Shown: positions 17,895 through 25,266 of the stretch, piece after piece
How the letters are laid out: the number at the start of each line of letters is the position of its first letter
Position numbering within the stretch: position 1 is the first letter of the stretch
Assembly (NCBI RefSeq): GCF_006170445.1
Contig: NZ_VCNA01000007.1
Location: 186,001-250,000, forward strand
From: Brevibacillus dissolubilis
Lineage (GTDB): Bacteria; Bacillota; Bacilli; Brevibacillales; Brevibacillaceae
Direction: 5' to 3'
DNA length: 64,000 nucleotides
Program-made: the position numbers and the translations under genes
The notes under the pieces: model-generated
The model's database searches: none
What the model saw: the letters and a program-made list of their open reading frames with translations, nothing else
What the model was told of the DNA's origin: nothing

Positions 17895-18721
17895 GCAGAC
17901 AGCCATGTCTCACCTGTGGTCAGTCGATCGGAGGACATGCGCGTACAGGAGTGATCCGCCAGCTTGCAGCGATGCTTGTCCGCACCAACCATTACCCAAA
18001 AGTCTACTCTCTGCTTAACCAGTTGCCGCTATGTGCCACCTGTATCAGTCGAATCCCCTTTTTGCATGATCCATGGTGTATGGTGTGCGGCAGGCATATG
18101 CTGGTGAACAGTCGGGGCACACAAGCTATTTGCGGGGATTGCAGCGGTTTTCCGGAGCAGCTGCAGATCACCAACCGCAGTACCATTCGTTATGATGACT
18201 GGGCCAAAAATCTGATCGGCGTGTATAAATACCGTGGGGATGAACGTCTCATGCAGCTCTTTTCCACCCTGCTGCTGATTGCCTGGTATCGACATTATGA
18301 TCAGCAGGGGATTGAGCTGATCACCTATGTCCCTCTGCACGACCAGCGTCTGCGTGAGCGGGGGTTCAACCAGACAGAGCTCCTCGCTGAAGCTGTAGGG
18401 CGTAAGCTTGGATTACCGGTTCGAAAGCTGCTGACCCGCCAAAAGAACACGACCAAGCTTAGTCAGCAGACAGGCAAACAGTCACGGATGGTCAGTATGA
18501 ACGATGCCTTTTTACCCGCCCATGCCACAGGAGATCCAGCAACATACGATGAAGTCCCGAGAATATCAGCTGCACCGGGCAAAGCCACCGTTCCCGCCAT
18601 TATGCTGATCGACGATATCTATACTACGGGAGCAACCATCCGTTCCTGTGCCCAGACACTCAGGAAGATTCCTGCTCTCCGGGAAGCCCGCATTCTCAGT
18701 CTGACCGTCTGCCGTTCATAA
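17891..18721 (+). CDS. comFC: ComF family phosphoribosyltransferase-like competence protein
   Basis: 276 residues, overlapping comFA at ATGA. The N-terminus has zinc-type Cys pairs (CLTCG, CATC, CMVCGRH, CGDC). The C-terminal half is a type I phosphoribosyltransferase fold with the PRPP-binding signature LIDDIYTTGATI near residue 235, plus ERGFNQTELLA and QNxTTKLSQQTG-like segments of the family. ComFC acts with ComFA in uptake of transforming DNA. There is an inserted stretch of about 30 residues (roughly 205-230) before the PRPP loop that looks longer than usual. Confidence 0.92.
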   Translation: MSRQPCLTCGQSIGGHARTGVIRQLAAMLVRTNHYPKVYSLLNQLPLCATCISRIPFLHDPWCMVCGRHMLVNSRGTQAICGDCSGFPEQLQITNRSTIRYDDWAKNLIGVYKYRGDERLMQLFSTLLLIAWYRHYDQQGIELITYVPLHDQRLRERGFNQTELLAEAVGRKLGLPVRKLLTRQKNTTKLSQQTGKQSRMVSMNDAFLPAHATGDPATYDEVPRISAAPGKATVPAIMLIDDIYTTGATIRSCAQTLRKIPALREARILSLTVCRS

Positions 18722-18771
18722 GCGACAAGACGTATGGATAAGCACATCTAACCGAAAGTGAAGAACCAACA

Positions 18772-18805
18772 CCAAAAAGCCCTGACAGCCAAGTACCGTC
18801 AGGAC
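18772..18805 (-). terminator. Terminator after map
   Basis: On the minus strand CCTGAC and GTCAGG pair and are followed by GCTTTTTGG, about 40 bp past the map stop codon. Confidence 0.6.
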
Positions 18806-18844
18806 TCTATCCGAAGCCATCTCTTTTTCTGTTCTGCTTACTGA

Positions 18845-19597
18845 CTACTCGTCTTGATTGGTCAAGATCAGCGGCCCATCAGCGGTGATCGCAATCGTAT
18901 GCTCATATTGCGCGGACAACTTACCGTCCAGTGTGCGTGCGGTCCAGTTGTTGTCATCCATGGTGTCGTGATACGTTCCGATATTGATCATCGGTTCGAT
19001 TGTAATGACCATACCTTCTTTGAGACGAGGTCCTCGGCCGGCTGGGCCATAGTGAGGCACATGCGGATCTTCGTGGATGGATTGACCGATCCCATGTCCG
19101 GTAAAGTCACGGACAACAGAATAACCAAGACCTTCCGCATAAGACTGTATTGCATGGGAAATATCACCGATGCGATTTCCGACGACTGCCTGTTCAATCC
19201 CTTTATACAGAGATGCTTTGGTTACTTCCAACAGGCGAGCGGCTTCATCCGAGATGGTACCCACTCCATAGGACCAGGCAGAGTCAGCCAACCATCCTTT
19301 ATAATTGACCACCATGTCGATTGTGACGATATCACCGTTCTTCAATGGTTCTTTACGCGGGAAGCCGTGGCAGATCTCATCATTAATAGAAGCACATGTT
19401 GCGAATTCGTATCCATTGTAGCCCTTTTGCTCTGGAGTGGCTCCGTGTTCAGCGAGGAATTGATCGACGAACTGGTCAATCTCCCATGTGCTGATTCCAG
19501 GGCGGATCAGTTTCCTGATCTCTTTGTGGGCTGCGACAAGGATCTTGCCCGCCTCACGCATGTTTTCGATCTGCTCTTTGCTTTTCAAGATAATCAC
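18845..19597 (-). CDS. map: Type I methionine aminopeptidase
   Basis: 250 residues from GTG 19597, placed 7 bp after GGAGGT; the frame can be read back to a TTG at 19612 that lies within the binding site. Metal ligands of MetAP are present: D in TIDMVVN, D in LADSAWS, H in FTGHGIG, E in ITIEPM and E in YEHTIA. H in EICHGFP is the usual active-site His. It removes N-terminal Met from new proteins. In most Bacillales the main map lies in the ribosomal protein operon; a reverse-strand copy between comFC and the flagellar operon is unusual and may be a second gene. Confidence 0.95.
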   Translation of the reverse strand: MIILKSKEQIENMREAGKILVAAHKEIRKLIRPGISTWEIDQFVDQFLAEHGATPEQKGYNGYEFATCASINDEICHGFPRKEPLKNGDIVTIDMVVNYKGWLADSAWSYGVGTISDEAARLLEVTKASLYKGIEQAVVGNRIGDISHAIQSYAEGLGYSVVRDFTGHGIGQSIHEDPHVPHYGPAGRGPRLKEGMVITIEPMINIGTYHDTMDDNNWTARTLDGKLSAQYEHTIAITADGPLILTNQDE

Positions 19598-19934
19598 GAG
19601 GTGTACCTCCAATGTTCATGGTTTTATTTAAGATATGCGGTGTCGGTCTATTCAGTATCCAACAACTGCTTTATGCCGTGTGAGATGTCCATTTTATTTT
19701 ATCATCTTTTTCGGTCGGGGCAGTCATATTCCTGATCAACTTTGATCATTTTCTAACGTTATGAATGTGAGGATAACAAAAAGAGACAGATTAATCTACA
19801 GGAAACAGCGCGGTTTGTCGGAAAATGCCAACAAAATTGCCATCAAATATCTTGAGTTTGCCATGGTCAAGAATTCGAGTTTGGGGTAATATGAATTTAT
19901 TCCAATTACCTGTTCGTTATAGGGGGCAATCTAT
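19598..19934. other. 337-bp divergent intergenic region
   Basis: It separates map from yvyF and should hold promoters for both. TGATCA-ACTT-TGATCA (about 19734-19749) is a short inverted repeat. A GGGGG ribosome binding site precedes ATG 19935. I see no convincing -10/-35 pair and no coding frame. Confidence 0.5.
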
Positions 19935-20357
19935 ATGGTGATGGCTAATTTGGCGAACTGTGTGCGCTGCGATGTATTATTTGTCCGCGGCGTACGTGAT
20001 GTATGCCCGAAATGCTACCAAGAGATAGAGAAAGAATATGAAAAAGTAGCTCAATTCTTACGCAAACGTGAAAACCGTGGTTCGACAATCCACCAGGTAA
20101 GCGATGCAACAGGTGTGTCTGTCAAGCAGATTACCCGTTTCATCAAAGACGGACGAATCTCTGTCGCAGGAACCCCGAATCTGGGCTATCCGTGTGAGCA
20201 ATGCGGTGAACCAATCCGTACAGGCAACATGTGCGAATCCTGCATGCGTTCACTCAAACGCGAGATCAACCAGCAGCTTGATGTTGACCGCCGTCTGAGC
20301 GAAGAAGAGCAGCACAAGCGCAATATTACGTACCAGCGGAAAAAAACGCTGGAGTAA
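19935..20357 (+). CDS. yvyF: Flagellar operon protein YvyF
   Basis: 140 residues with four CxxC zinc pairs (CVRC, CPKC near the N-terminus; CEQC and CESC near residues 95-110) flanking a helix-turn-helix-like segment (VSDATGVSVKQITRFIKDGRIS). This matches the YvyF/TIGR03826 flagellar operon family that always precedes flgM in Bacillales. It is thought to regulate flagellar or competence gene expression; the exact role is unsettled. A terminator-like hairpin lies between it and flgM. Confidence 0.88.
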   Translation: MVMANLANCVRCDVLFVRGVRDVCPKCYQEIEKEYEKVAQFLRKRENRGSTIHQVSDATGVSVKQITRFIKDGRISVAGTPNLGYPCEQCGEPIRTGNMCESCMRSLKREINQQLDVDRRLSEEEQHKRNITYQRKKTLE

Positions 20358-20374
20358 GCAACTCATAAAATAAC

Positions 20375-20402
20375 TAATCATTTTTAGTAAAAATGCCGAT
20401 GA
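20375..20402 (+). promoter_or_regulatory. Candidate sigma-D promoter of flgM
   Basis: TAAT, 16 bp, GCCGATGA: three of four and seven of eight positions of the sigma-D consensus. In B. subtilis flgM also has a sigma-D promoter that feeds anti-sigma factor back on its target. The -10 overlaps the stem of the hairpin at 20396, so one of the two readings may be coincidental. Confidence 0.5.
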
Positions 20403-20432
20403 TACAAGTAAGACGTATTCATCGGTTTTTTA
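20396..20432 (+). terminator. Hairpin with U tract after yvyF
   Basis: CCGATGA and TCATCGG form a 7-bp stem followed by TTTTTTATTT. It could end yvyF transcripts so that flgM depends on its own promoter. Confidence 0.65.
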
Positions 20433-20459
20433 TTTAGCTTTCTATCGAGGTGATTCCAT

Positions 20460-20738
20460 ATGCGTATCAATGAGACCAATCGTACGGGCATGATCAATGC
20501 TTACAATAAAACCCCACAAGCCAAAGGTGCTGGCCAAGTCAAAGGCAAAATGGGTAAAGACGAGGTGCAGATCTCCACTGAAGCGCTTGAACTGCTCAAG
20601 CTGGGAGAAGATCTTGAACTGACCTCCGCGCGCAAAGCCAAAATTCAAGAGCTGAAGCAACAGGTCGAGAAAGGTACCTACCAGGTTCCAAGCCAAAAGA
20701 TCGCTGAAAAACTGATTAACTTTTGGAAAAAGCCTTAA
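20460..20738 (+). CDS. flgM: Anti-sigma-D factor FlgM
   Basis: 92 residues, the normal size. The N-terminus is polar and probably disordered (MRINETNRTGMINAYNK). The C-terminal half has the FlgM signature DEVQISTEALELL followed by ARKAKIQELKQQVEKGTYQV and IAEKLINFW. It binds and holds sigma-D until the hook-basal body is complete and FlgM is exported. It heads the flgM-flgN-flgK-flgL-yviE-fliW-csrA series. Confidence 0.95.
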   Translation: MRINETNRTGMINAYNKTPQAKGAGQVKGKMGKDEVQISTEALELLKLGEDLELTSARKAKIQELKQQVEKGTYQVPSQKIAEKLINFWKKP

Positions 20739-20753
20739 TGGCGGTGAAATCAG

Positions 20754-21257
20754 ATGAGCCGATTAGATGAACTGTATGAGGTGTTAGAGAATCTGCTGAA
20801 GCTTCATCAAGCACTCTATACCTTTGCCACTCAGAAAAAAGAAATCCTGATCAAGGGGGATGTCACGGCGTTGACCGCGATCTCCCAGAAGGAACAAAAA
20901 TTCATCAAGGCGATCAGTGCGGCGGAAGCCAAGCGTATTGAACTGATCGATCAGCTGTTCGCAGAGCGGGGTCTTCCCGTCCAAAATGCCACTCTGCAAG
21001 ATTTCATCAAGAGCTGGACAGGGGCTGAGGAGAAGCAGCGCCTCACTCATTATCGCGATGAACTTATGAGGATTGTGTCCCAACTGCGCGATGCCAATGA
21101 ATTAAATCAGCAGTTATTGGCGCAATCCCTTTCTTTTATCAACTATAGTCTGGATTTTTTGACAGATACACCAGAGGACGATTTCATTTACAGAAAGCCG
21201 ACTGGGTATGGGGCTGGAACCTATACGAACCGTTCCATGATCAACAAAAAATATTAG
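20754..21257 (+). CDS. flgN: Flagellar export chaperone FlgN
   Basis: 167 residues, mostly helical, with the FlgN family layout: LHQALYTFATQKKEILIKGDVTAL and ELNQQLLAQSLSFINYSLDFL. It escorts FlgK and FlgL, the next two genes, to the flagellar export gate. It starts 15 bp after flgM. Confidence 0.92.
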   Translation: MSRLDELYEVLENLLKLHQALYTFATQKKEILIKGDVTALTAISQKEQKFIKAISAAEAKRIELIDQLFAERGLPVQNATLQDFIKSWTGAEEKQRLTHYRDELMRIVSQLRDANELNQQLLAQSLSFINYSLDFLTDTPEDDFIYRKPTGYGAGTYTNRSMINKKY

Positions 21258-21269
21258 AGAGGTGTCCGC

Positions 21270-22769
21270 ATGCGCTCGACATTCCATCTGTTAGAGGTTT
21301 CCAAACGCGGGTTGTTCGCACAGCAATCAGCCCTAAATACAACAGGGCATAACATTTCCAATGCAAATACAGAAGGGTACACCCGTCAACGTGCCAACAT
21401 GCAGGCAACCAAGGGGATACCGGCTCCGGGAATGAACGTTGACCGTGCTCCCGGCCAAATGGGTACAGGTGTAGAAGTTACGGATTTGCAACGGATTCGC
21501 GAAGATTATCTCGATGTGCAATTCCGTACCGAGAACAAACACTTCGGCTATTGGGAAGCCCGTCGTGATGGTCTTGAGAAAATTGAGACCATTTTTAATG
21601 AACCGTCAGATACCGGCTTGCAAAAGGTCATGGATGATATGTGGAAATCTTGGCAAGACCTCGTAAAAGAACCTGAGAGCTTGTCTGCCCGTGCTGTTGT
21701 CCGTCAACGTGCTGTTGCGATTGCCGAGACGTTTGGCGCACTTACCACCTCCATGAAAGAGCTCCAGACTGACCTCGATAATGTCGTGCGCGTCAAAGCG
21801 ATTGATATCAACTCGATCGCGACACAGATTGCCAATATCAATAAGCAGATTGCCGACGTGGTTCCACATGGCTATCAACCGAATGACCTCTACGACCAAC
21901 GCGATGTCCTCATCGATAAATTGTCCAAAATGACAGAAGTGAAAGTAACCACTGCCGAAAGCGGAATGGTGAACGTCACAATCGAAGGGCAAAACCTTGT
22001 AACTGGCCGTACCTCTGTTCCGATGACGGTCGGCACCAATGAAACAACAGGACTGGTCGAGATCTCCTTGGGTGGAGCGGTCTTCACACCGAAAACAGGA
22101 AGTCTGGCTGGAACCTTTGAATCCCGGGGCTACAGTGTGGACGGTCAGATGGTTGGCGTCATTCCAGATATGCTGCGCAAACTTGACGCTCTTGCTCTCA
22201 ATATGACTACCGAGATCAACAACCTCCACAGACAAGGGGTTAACCTCTTCCAAATCAATAACACCCCAGGACCTGCCAATATTCCGTTCTTCGTCCAAAA
22301 AGGAACAGCTAACGGCAATCCGACAGGTGCAGCATCATTCGAAGTGAATCCAGAGATTATGAAAAGTCTCAATGCGATCGCAGCAGGTACGCGCGGAACC
22401 GGCGGAACAACCAATGAGGGTGACGGCTCCAACGCACAGGCTATCGCATCTCTGAAGTTCAAGACCATCATCGCAAGCACAGGCTCAAATGGCTTGGGGG
22501 AAACCACCACGCTTGACGACTTCTATCGTTATACGATTGCCCAGCTCGGGGTAGACAGCCAAGAATCTATGCGTATGGAGAAAAACTCCGATATCCTGGT
22601 GGGTCAAGTCGATACACAGCGGATGTCCGTATCCGGTGTCTCCATCGATGAAGAGATGGCGGAAATGGTGAAGTACCAGCATGCCTATAATGCATCGGCT
22701 CGCGTGATGACCAGCATGGATGAGATCTTAGATAAAATTATTAATGGTATGGGACGTGTAGGTCTCTAA
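21270..22769 (+). CDS. flgK: Flagellar hook-associated protein 1, FlgK
   Basis: 499 residues. The N-terminal rod/hook signature ALNTTGHNISNANTEGYTRQ and the C-terminal SGVSIDEEMAEMVKYQHAYNAS are both intact, so both ends needed for the coiled-coil D0 domain are present. It forms the first hook-filament junction. It is exported without a signal peptide by the flagellar type III route. Confidence 0.97.
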   Translation: MRSTFHLLEVSKRGLFAQQSALNTTGHNISNANTEGYTRQRANMQATKGIPAPGMNVDRAPGQMGTGVEVTDLQRIREDYLDVQFRTENKHFGYWEARRDGLEKIETIFNEPSDTGLQKVMDDMWKSWQDLVKEPESLSARAVVRQRAVAIAETFGALTTSMKELQTDLDNVVRVKAIDINSIATQIANINKQIADVVPHGYQPNDLYDQRDVLIDKLSKMTEVKVTTAESGMVNVTIEGQNLVTGRTSVPMTVGTNETTGLVEISLGGAVFTPKTGSLAGTFESRGYSVDGQMVGVIPDMLRKLDALALNMTTEINNLHRQGVNLFQINNTPGPANIPFFVQKGTANGNPTGAASFEVNPEIMKSLNAIAAGTRGTGGTTNEGDGSNAQAIASLKFKTIIASTGSNGLGETTTLDDFYRYTIAQLGVDSQESMRMEKNSDILVGQVDTQRMSVSGVSIDEEMAEMVKYQHAYNASARVMTSMDEILDKIINGMGRVGL

Positions 22770-22802
22770 ATTAGTGGGTATATATAGAAGGGAGCATTGA
22801 TC

Positions 22803-23687
22803 ATGTCAATACGTGTTACCCAGACCATGTTGAATAAAAACATGATGCGCAATCTGTCTAACTCCATGGGAGCGATGGATAAATTACAGGAGCAGGCATC
22901 GTCGGGGCGCGTCATCTCCCGTCCGTCTGATGACCCTGTTATTGCGTCCAGAGGGATGTATTATCGTACTGCTTTGGCGGAAAATGAGCAATTCCAACGC
23001 AATATGAACGAAGCTCAAGCCTGGATGGATACGACAGACCAAGCACTGGATGAAGCCGTTAACCTGATGCATCGGGCGAAGGAGCTCTTGGTACAATCCG
23101 GAGGCGTTTTGGATGATGCAGCCCGCCAAGCTATCGCTGGTGAACTTTCTCAGATCAGAGAGCAGATGGGGAGCGTCGCTAATAAAACCATCGGGGGCCG
23201 TTACATCTTCGCAGGTACGGAGACCAAGACACAGCCATTTGATCCGGTCACTCAGACATTCACTAACCAGAGTGCTGACGACATCAACGTCGAGCTGAGC
23301 AAAGGCATTTTCTTGCCGATCAACGTGCAGGGTGTTCAAGTCTTTAACGAGCCAGCTACCGACAATATTTTTAAAGTGCTCGGTGATGCCGTGACGATCT
23401 TGAATACAGGTGCATCAGCTACATCCGTTTTGGACCGGGTAGTCAGCCAAACTGACAACATGCTTGCCGTACGTGCGACACTCGGTGCGCGTGTGAACCG
23501 TCTGGAATTGATTTCTGAACGTCTCTCCACTGAAGAGGTCAGCCTCAACAAGCTGATGTCTGATAACGAGGACGCAGATATGGCTGAGGTTATTACTGAG
23601 CTCAAGACCCAAGAAAACGTACACCGTTCCGCCCTAGGCGTTGGTGCACGGATCATTCAGCCATCCCTGCTCGATTTCTTGCGCTAA
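22803..23687 (+). CDS. flgL: Flagellar hook-associated protein 3, FlgL
   Basis: 294 residues from ATG 22803, 8 bp after AAGGGAG; an in-frame TTG at 22797 is too close to it. It has the flagellin-like N-terminus (RVTQTMLNKNMMRNLS, SGRVISRPSDDPV) and C-terminus (ARVNRLELISERLSTEEVSL, ARIIQPSLLDFLR). It forms the second junction ring next to the flagellin filament. Confidence 0.96.
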   Translation: MSIRVTQTMLNKNMMRNLSNSMGAMDKLQEQASSGRVISRPSDDPVIASRGMYYRTALAENEQFQRNMNEAQAWMDTTDQALDEAVNLMHRAKELLVQSGGVLDDAARQAIAGELSQIREQMGSVANKTIGGRYIFAGTETKTQPFDPVTQTFTNQSADDINVELSKGIFLPINVQGVQVFNEPATDNIFKVLGDAVTILNTGASATSVLDRVVSQTDNMLAVRATLGARVNRLELISERLSTEEVSLNKLMSDNEDADMAEVITELKTQENVHRSALGVGARIIQPSLLDFLR

Positions 23688-23716
23688 ATTTTTGAGTGAA
23701 AGAGGATGAAGTTTCT

Positions 23717-24292
23717 ATGCAAATCCCTCAACTACGTATGCAATCCGTCTTTGCTCAATTAGGTTTGCAGATCAACAAACCAGTTCAAGAGATCGAACAA
23801 CCACAGGCTGAGCTGAATCTGACACAAGAAGCAGCTATTCTTGAGATCCGTCAGCCCAAGGGTGAATTAACTATTGATACAACCGAAGGCCAAAACAACC
23901 TTGATCTTCGTGGGATTCTACTCCGTACTCGGGATAATGCCGAGTACGGATACCAAAAAGCAATGGAGGCAATCGCCCAGATCAGTTCCGAGGGTGACCG
24001 TCTGTCGAAGATTGAAAACAAGGGGAAGCCGATTGCTGATATTGCTTTTGAAGAAAGCGGCATCTATGAGCAGACCGAGATCATGGCCCACCATAACGGC
24101 GGGGATGGTATCGAGCTGCACTACGAAGCCAAGCAGCCGGAAATCACGGTTGAGCCAAGAGGCAAGAAGATGGACCCGGTCATACATAAACCTGTTCACA
24201 ACTACACACCGGGAAAAGTCGAGGCTTATGTCAATCGATGGAACAGTCTCACGATTGAGGTTGTTGGTCTTCATGTTGATAAATCGCTGTAA
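23717..24292 (+). CDS. yviE: YviE family (DUF6470) flagellar-locus protein
   Basis: 191 residues from ATG 23717, the same length as I recall for B. subtilis YviE, and in the same place between flgL and fliW. It starts MQIPQLRMQSVFAQLGLQI and has the family's TPGKVEAYVNRWNSLTIEV near the C-terminus. The biochemical role is not established. A GTG at 23696 in frame is ignored because AGAGGATG fits the ATG. Confidence 0.88.
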   Translation: MQIPQLRMQSVFAQLGLQINKPVQEIEQPQAELNLTQEAAILEIRQPKGELTIDTTEGQNNLDLRGILLRTRDNAEYGYQKAMEAIAQISSEGDRLSKIENKGKPIADIAFEESGIYEQTEIMAHHNGGDGIELHYEAKQPEITVEPRGKKMDPVIHKPVHNYTPGKVEAYVNRWNSLTIEVVGLHVDKSL

Positions 24293-24313
24293 TAGACAGA
24301 AGGGGATGTCCTG

Positions 24314-24736
24314 ATGACCTCATTCAAATCTATCGAACTGGAAAAACTCTATTTTGAGGAGGGAGTACCTGGCTTTTCAAACCTACAATTTTTTCAATTG
24401 TTGCAGGAGGAGCCGGATAGTCCCTTTTTTGTTCTGCAATCAATAGAAGAGCAAACGGTATCATTTTGGGTGATTAATCCGTTTTCCTTTTTCCGAGAAT
24501 ATGAGTTTGATCTGCCGGAACAGGCGAAATCAGCTCTTCGTATGAAGGAAGATAGTAACATTGGCGTGGTAAACATGGCTACCTTGCGAGCTGACAACCA
24601 AATTACCGTAAATCTCAAAGCACCAATCATCATCAACATGGATAACCGGATGGCCAAGCAAGTCATTTTACATGATGAGAAATTCGACATACGCCAACCT
24701 TTATTCCAAATCCCAACGAAAGCCACAAGTGAGTAG
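24314..24736 (+). CDS. fliW: Flagellar assembly factor FliW, CsrA antagonist
   Basis: 140 residues with [19 protein letters not shown] and [19 protein letters not shown], both typical of FliW. FliW binds either cytoplasmic flagellin or CsrA; when flagellin is exported, free FliW removes CsrA from the hag leader. csrA begins 8 bp downstream and hag lies about 6 kb away, so all three partners are in the window. Confidence 0.95.
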   Translation: MTSFKSIELEKLYFEEGVPGFSNLQFFQLLQEEPDSPFFVLQSIEEQTVSFWVINPFSFFREYEFDLPEQAKSALRMKEDSNIGVVNMATLRADNQITVNLKAPIIINMDNRMAKQVILHDEKFDIRQPLFQIPTKATSE

Positions 24737-24744
24737 GTGAACCT

Positions 24745-24984
24745 ATGCTGGTCTTATCACGCAAGAAGAACGAATCCATCATGATTGGCGATCACATTGA
24801 GATTAAGGTGATCTCTGTTGAAGGAGAGACGGTTCGGATCGGCATCTCAGCTCCGCGTGAAGTAGATGTGCACCGGAAAGAGGTCTATTCGGCGATCCAG
24901 GAAGAGAACAGGCTAGCTTCTCAAAGTAAATTGGATTGGGCACATATCCGGAGATTTATGCAGCAAGAACCACCAAAGTCATGA
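24745..24984 (+). CDS. csrA: Carbon storage regulator CsrA
   Basis: 79 residues. The RNA-binding core [16 protein letters not shown] and [19 protein letters not shown] is canonical, including the GxxAP and R/E residues that contact GGA motifs. The C-terminal extension ([20 protein letters not shown]) is the region where FliW binds in B. subtilis. It should block translation of hag by binding the leader hairpin at 30928. Confidence 0.96.
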   Translation: MLVLSRKKNESIMIGDHIEIKVISVEGETVRIGISAPREVDVHRKEVYSAIQEENRLASQSKLDWAHIRRFMQQEPPKS

Positions 24985-25040
24985 ATTTACAAATGAGAAA
25001 AAAGTTCTATTGAAATTCATATACACAGGAAAATAGTCCG

Positions 25041-25069
25041 TTGACATATTAATATCGTCAACATACTAT
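25041..25069 (+). promoter_or_regulatory. Sigma-A promoter of the giant secreted protein gene
   Basis: A perfect TTGACA, 17 bp, then TACTAT. TTGAC (25041-25045) and GTCAA (25057-25061) are inverted around the spacer, and ATATTAATAT lies between them, so a repressor could sit here. Transcription should start near 25077, leaving a leader of about 190 nt. No sigma-D motif is seen, so the gene is not simply part of the flagellar regulon. Confidence 0.75.
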
Positions 25070-25091
25070 AAAGCTATAAACAAATAACATA

Positions 25092-25232
25092 CACTGGTGA
25101 AAAAGGCAAACTGCGGTAGTCACAAGCAGGGATTGCAACATGGGCCTTGTTGGAAGAATAGGCCTTCCTGACAAGGTATCATGTAGACCAGAAAGAGGTC
25201 GGGTCATGCCCAGCATCTTACTGGTTTTTTAT
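25092..25232 (+). promoter_or_regulatory. Structured leader RNA, possible c-di-GMP-I (GEMM)-like riboswitch with terminator
   Basis: Seen: GGCAAAC at 25105 followed by a CTGC/GCAG stem, then GGGATTGCAACATGGG, a long imperfect hairpin (CATG, CCTTGT and GGAAG at about 25138-25156 pairing with CTTCC, ACAAGG and CATG to about 25183), a GACC/GGTC hairpin, GGG/CCC, and CCAG-7-CTGG followed by TTTTTT (25210-25230). Known: GEMM aptamers run GGCAAACC-hairpin-GGGACGCAAAGCC-hairpin and often precede adhesin or motility genes, with an intrinsic terminator. The order matches, but the usual GAAA tetraloop and the exact GACGCAAAGCC are absent, so this is a resemblance and not an identification. Confidence 0.4.
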
Positions 25233-25266
25233 TTGCCTTTTCACGGTGGAAAAAGGAGGAAACGCG

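Noticed and set aside
18854-19735. 293-codon plus-strand frame opposite map
   Set aside because: Antisense shadow of map, with His/Cys-rich composition and no start site.
25092-25232. S-box, T-box or other common riboswitch in the giant gene's leader
   Set aside because: No AGAGxxGGAGGGA, T-box sequence or other well-known consensus; only GEMM order gives a partial fit.
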